From Gonatopus flavifemur (lineage: Eukaryota > Arthropoda > Insecta > Hymenoptera > Dryinidae): a stretch of DNA of 64,000 nt. This document shows positions 34,083-45,633 of the stretch, in pieces. How positions within the stretch are numbered: position 1 is the first letter of the stretch; the number at the start of each line of letters is the position of its first letter. A model generated the notes under the pieces. That model had not been told where the DNA came from, did no database searches, and saw only the letters and a list, made by a program, of their open reading frames with translations. The position numbers and the translations under genes were made by a program. Location of the stretch: positions 1 through 64,000 of the forward strand of contig JAFFJZ010000128.1 of the NCBI GenBank assembly GCA_018340375.1, given 5' to 3'.

Positions 34083-36315
34083 TTCAACGGGCAATAACGC
34101 CCTTTAGTGACCAAATTATTGATACAATACAGTGAAAATTTAACAGATAAAATAAAAATAAAAAAAAAGAAATCATATAAAGTGAACAGACGGATTACAA
34201 AAAGACATAGTACAAAATATAACATCCTGTATAGGATAAATAACGAGTATAAGAATATTACAATCTCACACACCTACTAGAACATGCTCTAGAGACAGAA
34301 GTCTTGAATACTGAAACTGATCCAGAAAAGAAATCCAACCATCTCTATAAGTATTTGCTAAACAACAAATTCGATTTACTGGGTCAGTATAAAAGAATTG
34401 CGACTTAAACATAGGAACATTGAAAAGTAATGGGTTCCTAAGAGACCTGGAGGGTACATTGAAATTTAAGAGAGAGAGAAGTTCAGGGCAATTGATTTGA
34501 CCATTGATTATTTTGAAAATGAATACCAAATCATTGATCATTCTACGAGTTTCGAGAGTGTTCATGTTGAACAACCCCATCAACGGACCATAATCATGGC
34601 AGGATATAGCCATGGGGGTATGATTTTTGAAAGCCAAAAATCGTAAAAATCTATGCTGAACTCTCTCGATAAGTTTACAATATTTGTCATGATGAGGAGA
34701 CCAAATGTGAGTCGCGTATTCTAAGTTAGGTCTCACGAGAGCATTGTATAACGTTATCAATGTTGAGGGCTCCTTGAAGTCAGCAGACATACGCTTCAAA
34801 AAACCGAGCTGCTTCATAGCTGTGTTCACCACATTATGATAGTGAAAAGTAAAATTAAGCTTGGAATCGAACGTAATACCTAAATCGAGCATATTCTGCA
34901 CAACCTCCAAGCTTGAGCCACTCAACTCATAAGAGAAGGTAATGGGCTGCAATTTGCGCGACAGTCTCATAACTTTACATTTCACTATATTCAGCTTCAA
35001 TTTATTCAAGGAACACCATGATTCCAATTCATACAAATCCGACTGCAGAGCAATGGCATCAGCGTATGACGAAATTTTCATGAACAATTTCAAATCATCC
35101 GCAAAATTAAATGCTTCGCAAATTTGAAGTTGTTGCCAATATCATTAATAAAAAGTGTAAAAAGCAGTGGTCCCAAATGCGACCCTTGCGGAACGCCTGA
35201 GCAAACATTGATAGTCCTTGAGGTAAAGTTTTTAATTTTGACAGTTTGGGTTCGATTCATCAAATAGCTCCTTATCCAAATAAGAATATTACCACGGAAA
35301 CCAAGATGATTTAATTTAGATAAAAGAACGTTATGATCAACAGTGTCGAAGGCTTTGGTGAAATCCGTATAAACAGTATCAACTTGACTGTTATCATCCA
35401 GAACCCTCGAAACATAATTACAATAAATAGACAAATTGGTGCCTGTTGAGCGACCAGGCACAAAGCCATGTTGCATGTCAGAGAAGATGCTAGAACATAG
35501 AGGAGATAATTTATCAGTTACTAAAGATTCAAATAATTTTGGAATCACGCTTATAATTGATATTGGTCTATAGTTTCTCACATCAGATCTGCTGCCAGCC
35601 TTGAAAATCGGTATAATCAGACTATTTTTCCAGCGAGATGGAAAATGACCTGAAGATAAGGAAGCATTGAAGATTAGCCATAAGGGTCGTGATAATATAT
35701 AGCTGCAAGATTTTAGGAATAAAGGAGGAATACCGTCATCCTCAGGTCCTTTATTGATGCTTAGAGAATTGATCCCAAGAAATATTTCCCCAATGTTAAT
35801 ATGAAGATCGGAAATATCCAATTGAAAATTAGATACGAAATCAGGCAACAGATCGTTGGGATAAACATAAACAGATTCAAAGTGAGTAGCAAACAGATCT
35901 GAAATTTCACGCCCAGAACTAACTGAAACGCCATCTAGAAACATGTTGTTAGGAATAGCATTATCGGATCGGTGTGAGTTGAGAAAGTTCCAAAAGCCTT
36001 TTACATTATCAGCGATCTGCAATTCAGTTGACCTAACGTAGTCATTGTAACATTTATATACTAGATTTTTACATTGAGAACGCAAATCGGAGAAAATAAT
36101 GTAATCTTGCAACAAATTAGAGATTTTATACGTACGATGCGCCACTTTCTTTGCTCGTATTAGATCAATCAACTGGGGTGAAAACCACCTAGGATAATTA
36201 GATCCGCGATAATAACACTTAGGAACATACAAATCAATAGCATGGTACATATGTTCATATAGGCACTCAGTCGCATCATCAACAGACAAACCTTCAAGTA
36301 GTGAGTCCCAAGGAA
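34051..36315 (-). mobile_element. Non-LTR retrotransposon piece B (tandem duplicate of A)
   Basis: This 2,265-bp unit has the same 5' breakpoint as piece A (TTCCTTGGGACTC) and the same (TAAA)n tail. It is nearly identical throughout, including the variants KGPEDDGIPP and FWNFLNSH that differ from piece C (KGPGDDG, FWNFVNSH). Sharing of both boundary and variants points to duplication of the A/B unit as DNA rather than two independent retrotransposition events. Confidence 0.88.
34266..36289 (-). pseudogene. LINE reverse transcriptase, piece B
   Basis: Two frames (36289-35090 and 35093-34266) carry the same RT motifs as piece A. The C-terminal frame is the most complete of the three: it runs through the (GA)n tract intact to SRSLRNPLLFNVPMFKSQFF and SLEHVLVGV. 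The shift before FADD remains. Confidence 0.85.
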
Positions 36316-36316
36316 T

Positions 36317-36347
<31 letters not shown>

Positions 36348-36530
36348 TTCAACGGGCAATAACGCCCTTTAGTGACCAAATTATTGATACAATACAGTGA
36401 AAATTTAACAGATAAAATAAAAATAAAAAAAAAGAAATCATATAAAGTGAACAGACGGATTACAAAAAGACATAGTACAAAATATAACATCCTGTATAGG
36501 ATAAATAACGAGTATAAGAATATTACAATC

Positions 36531-38777
36531 TCACACACCTACTAGAACATGCTCTAGAGACAGAAGTCTTGAATACTGAAACTGATCCAGAAAAGAAATC
36601 CAACCATCTCTATAAGTATTTGCTAAACAACAAATTCGATTTACTGGGTCAGTATAAAAGAATTGCGACTTAAACATAGGAACATTGAAAAGTAATGGGT
36701 TCCTAAGAGACCTGGAGGGTACATTGAAATTTAAGAGAGAGAAGTTCAGGGCAATTGATTTGACCATTGATTATTTTGAAAATGAATACCAAATCATTGA
36801 TCATTCTACGAGTTTCGAGAGTGTTCATGTTGAACAACCCCATCAACGGACCATAATCATGGCAGGATATAGCCATGGGGGTATGATTTTTGAAAGCCAA
36901 AAATCGTAAAATCTATGCTGAACTCTCTCGATAAGTTTACAATATTTGTCATGATGAGGAGACCAAATGTGAGTCGCGTATTCTAAGTTAGGTCTCACGA
37001 GAGCATTGTATAACGTTATCAATGTTGAGGGCTCCTTGAAGTCAGCAGACATACGCTTCAAAAAACCGAGCTGCTTCATAGCTGTGTTCACCACATTATG
37101 ATAGTGAAAAGTAAAATTAAGCTTGGAATCGAACGTAATACCTAAATCGAGCATATTCTGCACAACCTCCAAGCTTGAGCCACTCAACTCATAAGAGAAG
37201 GTAATGGGCTGCAATTTGCGCGACAGTCTCATAACTTTACATTTCACTATATTCAGCTTCAATTTATTCAAGGAACACCATGATTCCAATTCATACAAAT
37301 CCGACTGCAGAGCAATGGCATCAGCGTATGACGAAATTTTCATGAACAATTTCAAATCATCCGCAAAATTAAATGCTTCGCAAATTTGAAGTTGTTGCCA
37401 ATATCATTAATAAAAGTGTAAAAGCAGTGGTCCCAAATGCGACCCTTGCGGAACGCCTGAGCAAACATTGATAGTCCTTGAGGTAAAGTTTTTAATTTTG
37501 ACAGTTTGGGTTCGATTCATCAAATAGCTCCTTATCCAAATAAGAATATTACCACGGAAACCAAGGTGATTTAATTTAGATAAAAGAACGTTATGATCAA
37601 CAGTGTCGAAGGCTTTGGTGAAATCCGTATAAACAGTATCAACTTGACTGTTATCATCCAGAACCCTCGAAACATAATTACAATAAATAGACAAATTGGT
37701 GCCTGTTGAGCGACCAGGCACAAAGCCATGTTGCATGTCAGAGAAGATGCTAGAACATAGAGGAGATAATTTATCAGTTACTAAAGATTCAAATAATTTT
37801 GGAATCACGCTTATAATTGATATTGGTCTATAGTTTCTCACATCAGATCTGCTGCCAGCCTTGAAAATCGGTATAATCAGACTATTTTTCCAGCGAGATG
37901 GAAAATGACCTGAAGATAAGGAAGCATTGAAGATTAGCCATAAGGGTCGTGATAATATATAGCTGCAAGATTTTAGGAATAAAGGAGGAATACCGTCATC
38001 CCCAGGTCCTTTATTGATGCTCAGAGAATTGATCCCAAGAAATATTTCCCCAATGTTAATATGAAGATCGGAAATATCCAATTGAAAATTAGATACGAAA
38101 TCAGGCAACAGATCGTTGGGATAAACATAAACAGATTCAAAGTGAGTAGCAAACAGATCTGAAATTTCACGCCCAGAACTAACTGAAACGCCATCTAGAA
38201 ACATGTTGTTAGGAATAGCATTATCGGATCGGTGTGAGTTGACAAAGTTCCAAAAGCCTTTTACATTATCAGCGATCTGCAATTCAGTTGACCTAACGTA
38301 GTCATTGTAACATTTATATACTAGATTTTTACATTGAGAACGCAAATCGGAGAAAATAATGTAATCTTGCAACAAATTAGAGATTTTATACGTACGATGC
38401 GCCACTTTCTTTGCTCGTATTAGATCAATCAACTGGGGTGAAAACCACCTAGGATAATTAGATCCGCGATAATAACACTTAGGAACATACAAATCAATAG
38501 CATGGTACATATGTTCATATAGGCACTCAGTCGCATCATCAACAGACAAACCTTCAAGTAGTGAGTCCCAAGGAATTTGATTAAAATAATTACAAATAGC
38601 AGTATAATCACCTAAACGGAAATTATAACGAGAAACACTGTTACTAGGAAGAAACTTAACTACATCCATACTCAGCGTAGAAACAATAGGAGGATGATGA
38701 ATATCACAAGCTAGAAGAGATTCAGTAGATAACCTCGTAACTAGAGAAATATCATTTGTGAACAGCAGGTCAAGCAT
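36531..38777 (-). pseudogene. LINE piece C: reverse transcriptase frames
   Basis: The frame 38777-37407 (456 aa) covers the end of the endonuclease (MLDLLFTNDISLVTRL) and RT motifs up to SGVPQGSHLGPLL. Two T-run deletions then break it. Further frames at 37355-36843, 36900-36703 and 36767-36531 hold the thumb and C-terminus. KGPGDDGIPP in this copy retains the residue most RTs have, where A and B read KGPEDDG. Confidence 0.82.
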
Positions 38778-40402
38778 GACCCCGAAAGCATTACAAATAT
38801 CACTTTTAGGATTAAATTAGAAAAATTAAAATATTCACAAATAAACTGAACTGATTGCACTTCATTACAAGATGCTCCAGGACGTAAGTCACACGATAAT
38901 TCAGCGCAAGACATACGCCAGGAAGCATGCGGTAAATTATAGTCACCGTAAAGGTAAAAAGAAAGATCCTGATGGGCACTCAGAATAACTTCCACACTCT
39001 TACAGTGATCTTCGTAGAGATGCGCAGGTGATGATGGTGGGATATAGACGGCTCCAAAAATCACATCCGAGATTCCCAATCTTGCCTTAATGAACAGATG
39101 CTCAACGTTTGTATGTACAGAGAACAGCTCAAAACTAGGAATGACACTCTTCACCGCTATCAAAACTCCACCCCCTCTCTCACAATGACTAGTAAGTGAA
39201 GATCTGTCCTTCCTATATATAGTATAACCATCCAAGCCGATTTCAGAGGATGAAATTCCATCAGTCAACCAAGTTTCAGAGAAGATGATAATGTCGTAAT
39301 GATCGACAGAAGCCGCCGCAGCACAACGAAGTGCATTGAGTTTGGTACGAAGGCCACGTACGTTTTGGTAGTACACTAAAGGGCGAGTCACAGGTTTTTG
39401 CGATGATGGATTCCGGGTTTTGTGTAGAGGAACAATTTTCGGTACACCATTGAGATATCTGATGGTCTTTGTCGGGTCGTTTAGGTCTTTCAAACGATCA
39501 CGAAGATTGCTTAAGTGTGCACGTTGCCGAGGAGTCCGATCGAGTGAGATTTTGACAGGGCCCCCGTAAGCAGACTTCCCTCTGATGATATCCAAAGGCG
39601 TACGACTACACGGGAAAGTCACACATAAGGGGCGAACCTTATTATCATTGGGTTTTCCCAAGCGACGAAAACGTATATCATGACAGCAATCGGGTTTGAT
39701 TGCTGACAAAACCTTATTGACCTCAGTAAGATCAGAAGAACCTGAAGAAAAATTCTCAGGAACATTGAACATCATGATATTGAAAGAACGACTCCGACGA
39801 TCTTCCAGTTCGCTGAAAAACTCCTCTTCATCACAAGAAATTGTTGAATGATTATTAGCATCGGATCTCCCATTTTCAAGCATACAAACTCTCGCATTAA
39901 GATTGGACACTTCGGTTGACAATTCCTTAATTTTATTTTCGAAATGATCCAACTTATCATTCAAAACAGAAAATTTTCTGTCAAAGAGCGAGCTAATGTT
40001 CGATAACAACACAGAGTCACGGTCGTCGCTCTGCGAAGATGACAAAGCAGGTGTTCTCAACATTTCGCAATCCAGCAAAATCCCAACATGCCACGGGTGA
40101 CCACTTCTGGACAGACATGAAGGCCCAGGATGAGAAATAACGCCGCAAGAGTTACAGGATAATGGATCCTTAACGGCTTTGGAGCACCCTTTGCAGATCT
40201 TACTGGACATCCTCAGAAATATGAAAGGATAGTGCACGAAGAAGAAGATATTGAGAACACTGGCACAACGACAGTGGTACACACACAGACTGTATATGGG
40301 TAAAGACGCACCAATACACTCACGTGGCGGAACGTAAACGAAGTATATCGATATAATATAAAGGCAAGGGATCGTTTGAGAGAATGCAAGAGTTATTAAC
40401 AC
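38741..40402 (-). pseudogene. LINE piece C: fused gag-like and endonuclease frame (553 aa)
   Basis: After a hydrophobic leader of doubtful reality, the likely start is MSSKICKGCSKAVKDPL near residue 65. A Cys-rich knuckle (CKGC...CNSCG) is followed by a coiled coil (LDHFENKIKELSTEVSNL), an RRM-like segment (RSFNIMMFNVPENF...DIRFRRLGK) and a basic region. Without a stop the frame enters an apurinic-type endonuclease (VYYQNVRGLRTKLN, IIFSETWL, FYLYGDYNLPHASW). The fusion of ORF1-like and EN parts in one frame is notable. The frame is lost near 38811 by a 1-bp difference from piece D. Confidence 0.85.
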
Positions 40403-40599
40403 TGTTTAAATATAGAATAAAATTCACTGCAGATTCATATATATGAAAAAAAAAGATCAGTATCAGTGGAGAAAGTACATGCACATCGCACTTAGTGAAG
40501 ATTATTGAAACACACCAAAAAGAATTAAAACACGGAGACTCGCATTAACGACTGTAATACCGACTGTAATAACGACTGTATCCCAAAGCCAATCTGATT

Positions 40600-41317
40600 T
40601 TTGATTAAAATAATTACAAATAGCAGTATAATCACCTAAACGGAAATTATAACGAGAAACACTGTTACTAGGAAGAAACTTAACTACATCCATACTCAGC
40701 GTAGAAACAATAGGAGGATGATGAATATCACAAGCTAGAAGAGATTCAGTAGATAACCTCGTAACTAGAGAAATATCATTTGTGAACAGCAGGTCAAGCA
40801 TGACCCCGAAAGCATTACAAATATCACTTTTTAAGATTAAATTAGAAAAATTAAAATATTCACAAATAAACTGAACTGATTGCACTTCATTACAAGATGC
40901 TCCAGGACGTAAGTCACACGATAATTCAGCGCAAGACATACGCCAGGAAGCATGCGGTAAATTATAGTCACCGTAAAGGTAAAAAGAAAGATCCTGATGG
41001 GCACTCAGAATAACTTCCACACTCTTACAGTGATCTTCGTAGAGATGCGCAGGTGATGATGGTGGGATATAGACGGCTCCAAAAATCACATCCGAGATTC
41101 CCAATCTTGCCTTAATGAACAGATGCTCAACGTTTGTATGTACAGAGAACAGCTCAAAACTAGGAATGACACTCTTCACCGCTATCAAAACTCCACCCCC
41201 TCTCTCACAATGACTAGTAAGTGAAGATCTGTCCTTCCTATATATAGTATAACCATCCAAGCCGATTTCAGAGGATGAAATTCCATCAGTCAACCAAGTT
41301 TCAGAGAAGATGATAAT
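40600..41317 (-). mobile_element. Non-LTR retrotransposon piece D (endonuclease part of the outer copy)
   Basis: Minus-strand frame 41293-40502 is 263 aa in length and carries the endonuclease (SSEIGLDGYTIYRKDRSS...GDYNLPHASW). It is uninterrupted at the point where piece C is shifted. Homology stops at ATCAAA (40600), and piece A starts with the next bases, TTCCTTGGGACTC. D plus A therefore make one 5'-truncated element of about 3 kb. The 5' end at 41317 joins minisatellite-like sequence. Confidence 0.85.
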
Positions 41318-41480
41318 TATGACATTATGATATTATGGACACATGTAGACAACTCGGGAATACGGTTCAAAACCTGGAGACCCACTGGACGAGTGATGAA
41401 AAAATGATTCGACATTGTTCCGGAATTCGAAAAAAATGGACACCCACGGACAGTTTTGGACATTTTGGACAAAATTCGGA
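41318..41480. repeat. Remnant of the 110-bp minisatellite beyond the LINE cluster
   Basis: GGACACATGTAGACAACTCG, followed by ACGGTTCAAAA and then GGACAGTTTTGGACATTTTG, matches the order of motifs in the 31.0-31.8 kb array. The LINE cluster therefore lies inside the array. Confidence 0.65.
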
Positions 41481-42513
41481 TGTCCCAAATCGGTCCGATG
41501 ACCCATCAGGGTAGGAATTTTCCGAACTCGTCTGGGAATTTACTGTGAAATGTTAGGAAAAGTCCTATGAAGTTTAGAATTTTCAGATAAATTTATAAGA
41601 AATTTCATATAAATTCACCGGAAATCGATTTCCCAATCAGTGATTGGAATTTTCCGGTTGATGTACACAGAAAAATTCCAATTATTCTTTACAGTCTGAT
41701 AGAAAACATCTTAACCGAGTGTAGAATATCAATTTCATGGGTAAAAACTATCGAAAAAAAATTCGAATTTTCCAACCAATCACCCCTCAATAGGATGTTT
41801 TTAGGATTTTTTAATAGGACTTGAGTATATGCAATCTATTATAATAAGAATTGAATAAAAAAACTTTCATATTTTTATTATTAAAAATTATATACAATCT
41901 CCATACGTTTTTTGAATAAGGAAAAAATATCTAAAAAACTCAAAAAAATTGATACATAAATACAAAATCCTATATGTTGAGACAAGCCATATATGAACCT
42001 TGTAAAGTTTCATAAAATGAATGGATATTTCGTTGAAAGCATTTATATTTCAAGAGAATAAGATTGCCGTTGAGCGTTGGTTGAAGATTCAATCAACATT
42101 CGACAAACATACAGACATTCCAATCAGAGCCGGATTATTGCATGGGAATGCCTGGGCACGTGCCCGAGCATTTTAGGAAAGCCTCATCAATCGAATATAT
42201 GAAAAACTATATGCTTGAACTTCAAGTCCGATACAAAGTCTGTCTTTATAAGAGGGTTCTCTTTAATTATGAGCCCAGAGCTCTCTACACGCTCAATCCT
42301 GTCTTAATTGCGATATTCCAATAATCACCATTAAAAGTTATCAAATATCCCTCAAGTGTTTCATAACCTTAGTTCTGTTCGGATCAACCGTTATGAAAGT
42401 GTTATATTTTTTTCCTTTTCATGACGGATATGTTTCTCATTTTGAGTGTAACGTACATTTTTTGGATGAGAAGTATGAATAAAAGTGAAGTACAAACGTT
42501 TCCAAAGTAATTA
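41481..42513. other. AT-rich stretch, no gene seen
   Basis: No coding frame with recognisable similarity is present. A short segment near 42125-42180 (AGAGCCGGATTATTGCATGG ... GTGCCCGAGC) recalls the GC-rich end of some hAT elements, but no partner end was found. Confidence 0.4.
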
Positions 42514-42934
42514 CCCATGTAGCACAAGAACATTCTATGGATATTTTGTGAATATTCTGTCAACATCACGGTAAAAAGAAAAACTTGATTTCAGTTAAAA
42601 TATAAGCTGAATTGAAGGTGCAGCCGAAAGAAGACTCATCAGACTTGAAGTCAGCCACTGGAAAACCTTTTCAAACTCAAACAAGAATATGGCTTACATT
42701 AATCCCTGTTGAACTGGAATTAAAACTGATTTCGACCTGAAATTCAAAGCGAATTGTTTCTGATAAATGGGTTCGTCCATTGTTTCTTGTTGTGTTCTAC
42801 TCAACATAGCGTTACCTATCGACGATGAGGAAGTTGTTTGTGTTTATTCGGAGGATGCAAAAAAAAGTTCCCTGTTTATTCACTTCACTTGTTGAATGTT
42901 CGATTACATCGTGATCGTGGGTTTTGAAGATTGA

Positions 42935-44236
42935 ACATCTTCCACCCTCATCGGGAGATTCGGACCCACGTGAATAATATTCAGTTTTCTGTTTTAATTG
43001 GGAAAAAAATGCCGCTGAAGCCCATCGAATGCTTGTGGAAGTTTATGGTGACAATGCTGCAACTGATAAATCATAGTAGGGAATGGTTTCGACGTTTTAA
43101 GAATGGAGATTTCAGTGTCGAAGACAAGCCTCGCTCAGGTCAACCACAAAAATTCGAAAACGAGGAATTGGAGGCTTTACTCGACGAAGATCCGGGTCAA
43201 ACGCAACAGGAGCTTGCGGAATCATTAGGAGTTACACAACAAGCAGTTTCCGTACGATTACAATCCATGGGCTTAATTCAAAAGCGAGGCAATTGGGTGC
43301 CTTATGACTTAAAGCCTAGAGACATTGAACGGCGATTTTTCACTTGCGAGCAGCTGATTCAAAGACAACGAAGGAAGGGGTTCTTACATCGGATTGTGAC
43401 AGGAGATGAGGAATGGATATTCTACGATAACCTCAAGAAAAGGAAATACTATGCTATGCCCGGTCAATCATTGCCATCGACTTCAACATCGACACCAAAG
43501 AGGAATACTCATGGTTCAAAGATCATGCGGTGTATCTGGTGGGACCAAAAGGGTCTTATATACTATGAGTTGCTAAAACCTGGTGATTCTATTACGGGTG
43601 ATCGGTATAGGCTACAATTGATTCGTTCGAGTCGTGCGTTACGAGGAAAACGTCCGGAATACAAGGAAAGACATTAAAAAGTTATTCTTTCACACGATAA
43701 CGCTCGACCTCATGTCGGAAAAGTAATGAAAAATTATCTGGGAACGTTGAAGTGGGATATTCTAACGCACCCGGTGATGTCAGCGGTACAAGAAATGTAC
43801 CCTCTCCATGGAGGCAGCGTACAGAAGCACACTAATGCACTCCTAATACTCCCAATGGGAGTGCATTAGTGTGTGTGCTGTACGCTGACTCCATGGAGGG
43901 GGTACATTTCTTGTACCGCTGACATCACTGACCGCACCCGCCGTACTCGCTGGACATTGCTCTTTCTGATTACTGGTTATTCCGACAGATGCAGCACGAT
44001 TCGGCAGGCCACCGGTTCACTTCGTTCGAAGAAATCGAAAATTGGCTCCCAACTTGGATCGCCGCGAAAGACGAGACGTTTTTCCGTAACGGGATTCGAA
44101 AATTACCCGAAAGATGGGAAAAAGTGATAGCCAGCGATGGACAATACTTTGATTAATTTGATAATTCATGTTCTTCTGAAATGAACGCATCTTTAACTGT
44201 GAAAAAACGGACCGAATTAATTTGTACTCCCAATAC
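42935..44236 (+). pseudogene. mariner-family transposase (decayed, split by a palindromic insert)
   Basis: Recognisable segments: NAAEAHRMLVEVYGDNAATD (about 43008, other frame, then two stops), REWFRRFKNGDF...KPRSGQP, an HTH (TQQELAESLGVTQQAVSVRL) and RGNWVPYDLKPRDIERR. Then come the first Asp in IVTGDEEWIFYDN and MRCIWWDQKGLIYYELLKP. The second Asp, ILSHDNARPHVGKV, follows a stop at 43675. After the 43774-43932 insert come the YSLDIALSDYWLF box with the third Asp and a normal C-terminus, LPERWEKVIASDGQYF. The right TIR (AAACGGACCGAATTAATTTG) is visible near 44205-44229; the left TIR is not, so the 5' end is lost. Confidence 0.9.
43774..43932. mobile_element. ~160-bp perfect-palindrome MITE inserted in mariner, 8-bp TSD
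   Basis: GTGATGTCAGCGGTACAAGA at the left is repeated inverted at the right. The pairing continues through TCTCCATGGAGG, GCGTACAG and ACACTAATGCACTCC to a tiny loop near 43850. CGCACCCG precedes it (43766-43773) and follows it (43933-43940). Removal with one repeat restores the mariner frame (THPPY). Confidence 0.9.
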
Positions 44237-44507
44237 TATACATAGAATATTACGATGAAACTGTTTCAAACATCCTATGAACGTTCATAGAGTATACTAG
44301 TGCAGAATATTCTAAAGACTTAGCATACATGCTCTGTAGAACATTGTGAACGTTGTGAGGACGTTCTATGGATATTTGAAACAGTCTCACTCGAAAGTTC
44401 TATGAACATTTTTTATATATACTTCACATCTTATCAGAATATTCTGAGTACGTTTGTTTTTCGCATGTTATCAGAATATTCCCAGAATATTCTGTGCTAC
44501 ATGGGTA

Positions 44508-45633
44508 TTACTCGGATGAACAAGCTGGTACATTAACACCGTGTATGACTATAAAAACCATACAGTATGGTGGCATAGTAACTACTTCCGCAGTGTCTAA
44601 TACTACAGGTCTAAAAGGTGGTAAACTCCCATTTGATTGTAATTTCAATTCAATTTCATTCAATTTGATTTTCCTGAAATGAACATCCATTATTATGTTT
44701 GAATATTGATAGTAATTATCATTACGGTACTTCATAATGGTTACAAAAGTACGCATACCTTGATTGCAAATCATCAGAAGTCAAGGCATAGAAAAATATC
44801 TTTGCATTCTTCGACACAATATCATGAATTGAAATTCTTGCAGGATTTTTATCGAGGTTAATTCCATATACAGTTACGGCCGGAACTTGATTGGTCAGAG
44901 AACTTTGTGGAGTGCAATGAACGTACATTCTTAGATATTTAACATTCGGCGAGGTTAATTTTAGAACTTTTTCAGAAACAAACTTTTTATACATTACACT
45001 AACCCACCAATCAGGATTTGGGTCAAGGTCTGTTCCAACCATAGCATAATTTCCACCGAAAAATGATTGTCTTATGACAACATCAACTCCTGAAATTGCA
45101 CTATTTCCTAATTTGTCCAACCATAAAAATCCGGCTACGAATCTATCTGATAAATTTGGTGCTCCTCCTCCAAACGCTGTGCTGGTCTCAGCTGGAATAT
45201 AAAATTTCATAAAATTCATCATAAAAGAATATCATCTGATGTGAAAGGTTTTAGGTTCCTTTCAAAGACTCACACAACCATGTGGATATATTCTGTCCTG
45301 TAGAAGAAATAGTAGCTCTTAATGATTCCAGTTGCATTGTTAAATAATTAAACGTCGAGGGATTGATGAAATCTTGAACTTTAGCCGTTCGGCCATTGAG
45401 ATAATACTGGTGCCAAGTACAATAATCAATAGTATCCTCATCAGTTTCTAAAAATTGTCTTATATATTCCTCTCCATTATGTTCAGGATCTCCAATATGA
45501 TTGACCTCTGGACCAACAAGTAGACTTGTATTGTACCCCGTTTCATTGAGAAGTAACCTCAGTCTGTGATAATCTTTGGCTAACTGACTTGCCGTAATCG
45601 GTTTATTGAACACATATTTGAAAGAATTTGGTT
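44508..45633 (-). CDS. Heparanase (GH79), last three exons, 5' part not found
   Basis: Exons on the minus strand are 45633-45274, 45191-44759 and 44673-44508. GT/AG borders and phases agree (360, 433 and 166 nt), giving about 319 codons of C-terminal protein; mammalian heparanase is ~540 aa. Exon a completes the GNEPNSF motif (its first two bases finish the Glu codon, the acid/base residue) and includes YCTWHQYYLNGRT. The a/b junction reads WLSETSTAFGGGAP, containing the nucleophile Glu. Exon b has LWLDKLGNSA, VVIRQSFFGGNY, DPNPDWWVS and YVHCT. Exon c has the final beta-domain strand region PPYCMVFIVI...VPAC. The family hydrolyses heparan sulfate in lysosomes or extracellular matrix. No stop or shift is visible. 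The stop codon sits 1-2 bases from a TIR element, so the 3' UTR runs into it. Upstream exons may lie beyond a large TE-rich intron. Confidence 0.93.

Larger units (their letters stand above)
36316..40599 (-). mobile_element. Non-LTR retrotransposon piece C, near full length (~4.3 kb)
   Basis: It runs from a 5' UTR at about 40599-40403, through a gag-like/endonuclease frame and the reverse transcriptase, to a (TAAA)n tail at 36316. It lies inside an older copy: piece D ends, and piece A begins, at the exact base where C is inserted. The coding region has several single-base losses, including T runs near 37411-37425 and 38811 and (GA)n near 36738. The copy is therefore inactive now. Confidence 0.88.
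42514..44506. mobile_element. ~2-kb inverted-repeat element with ACCCATGTAGCACA ends enclosing a mariner copy
   Basis: ACCCATGTAGCACAAGAACA at the left and its relative GAATATTCTGTGCTACATGGGT at the right form TIRs of about 70 bp with internal GAATATTC motifs. ATT flanks both ends, compatible with a 3-bp TSD. The right end touches the stop codon of the heparanase gene (44508-44510). The mariner pseudogene occupies most of the interior, presumably as a later insertion. A smaller relative lies at 6687-6773. Confidence 0.6.

Noticed and set aside
42125..42180. GC-rich AGAGCCGG...GTGCCCGAGC segment as a hAT terminus
   Set aside because: No opposite end, target duplication or subterminal repeats could be found.
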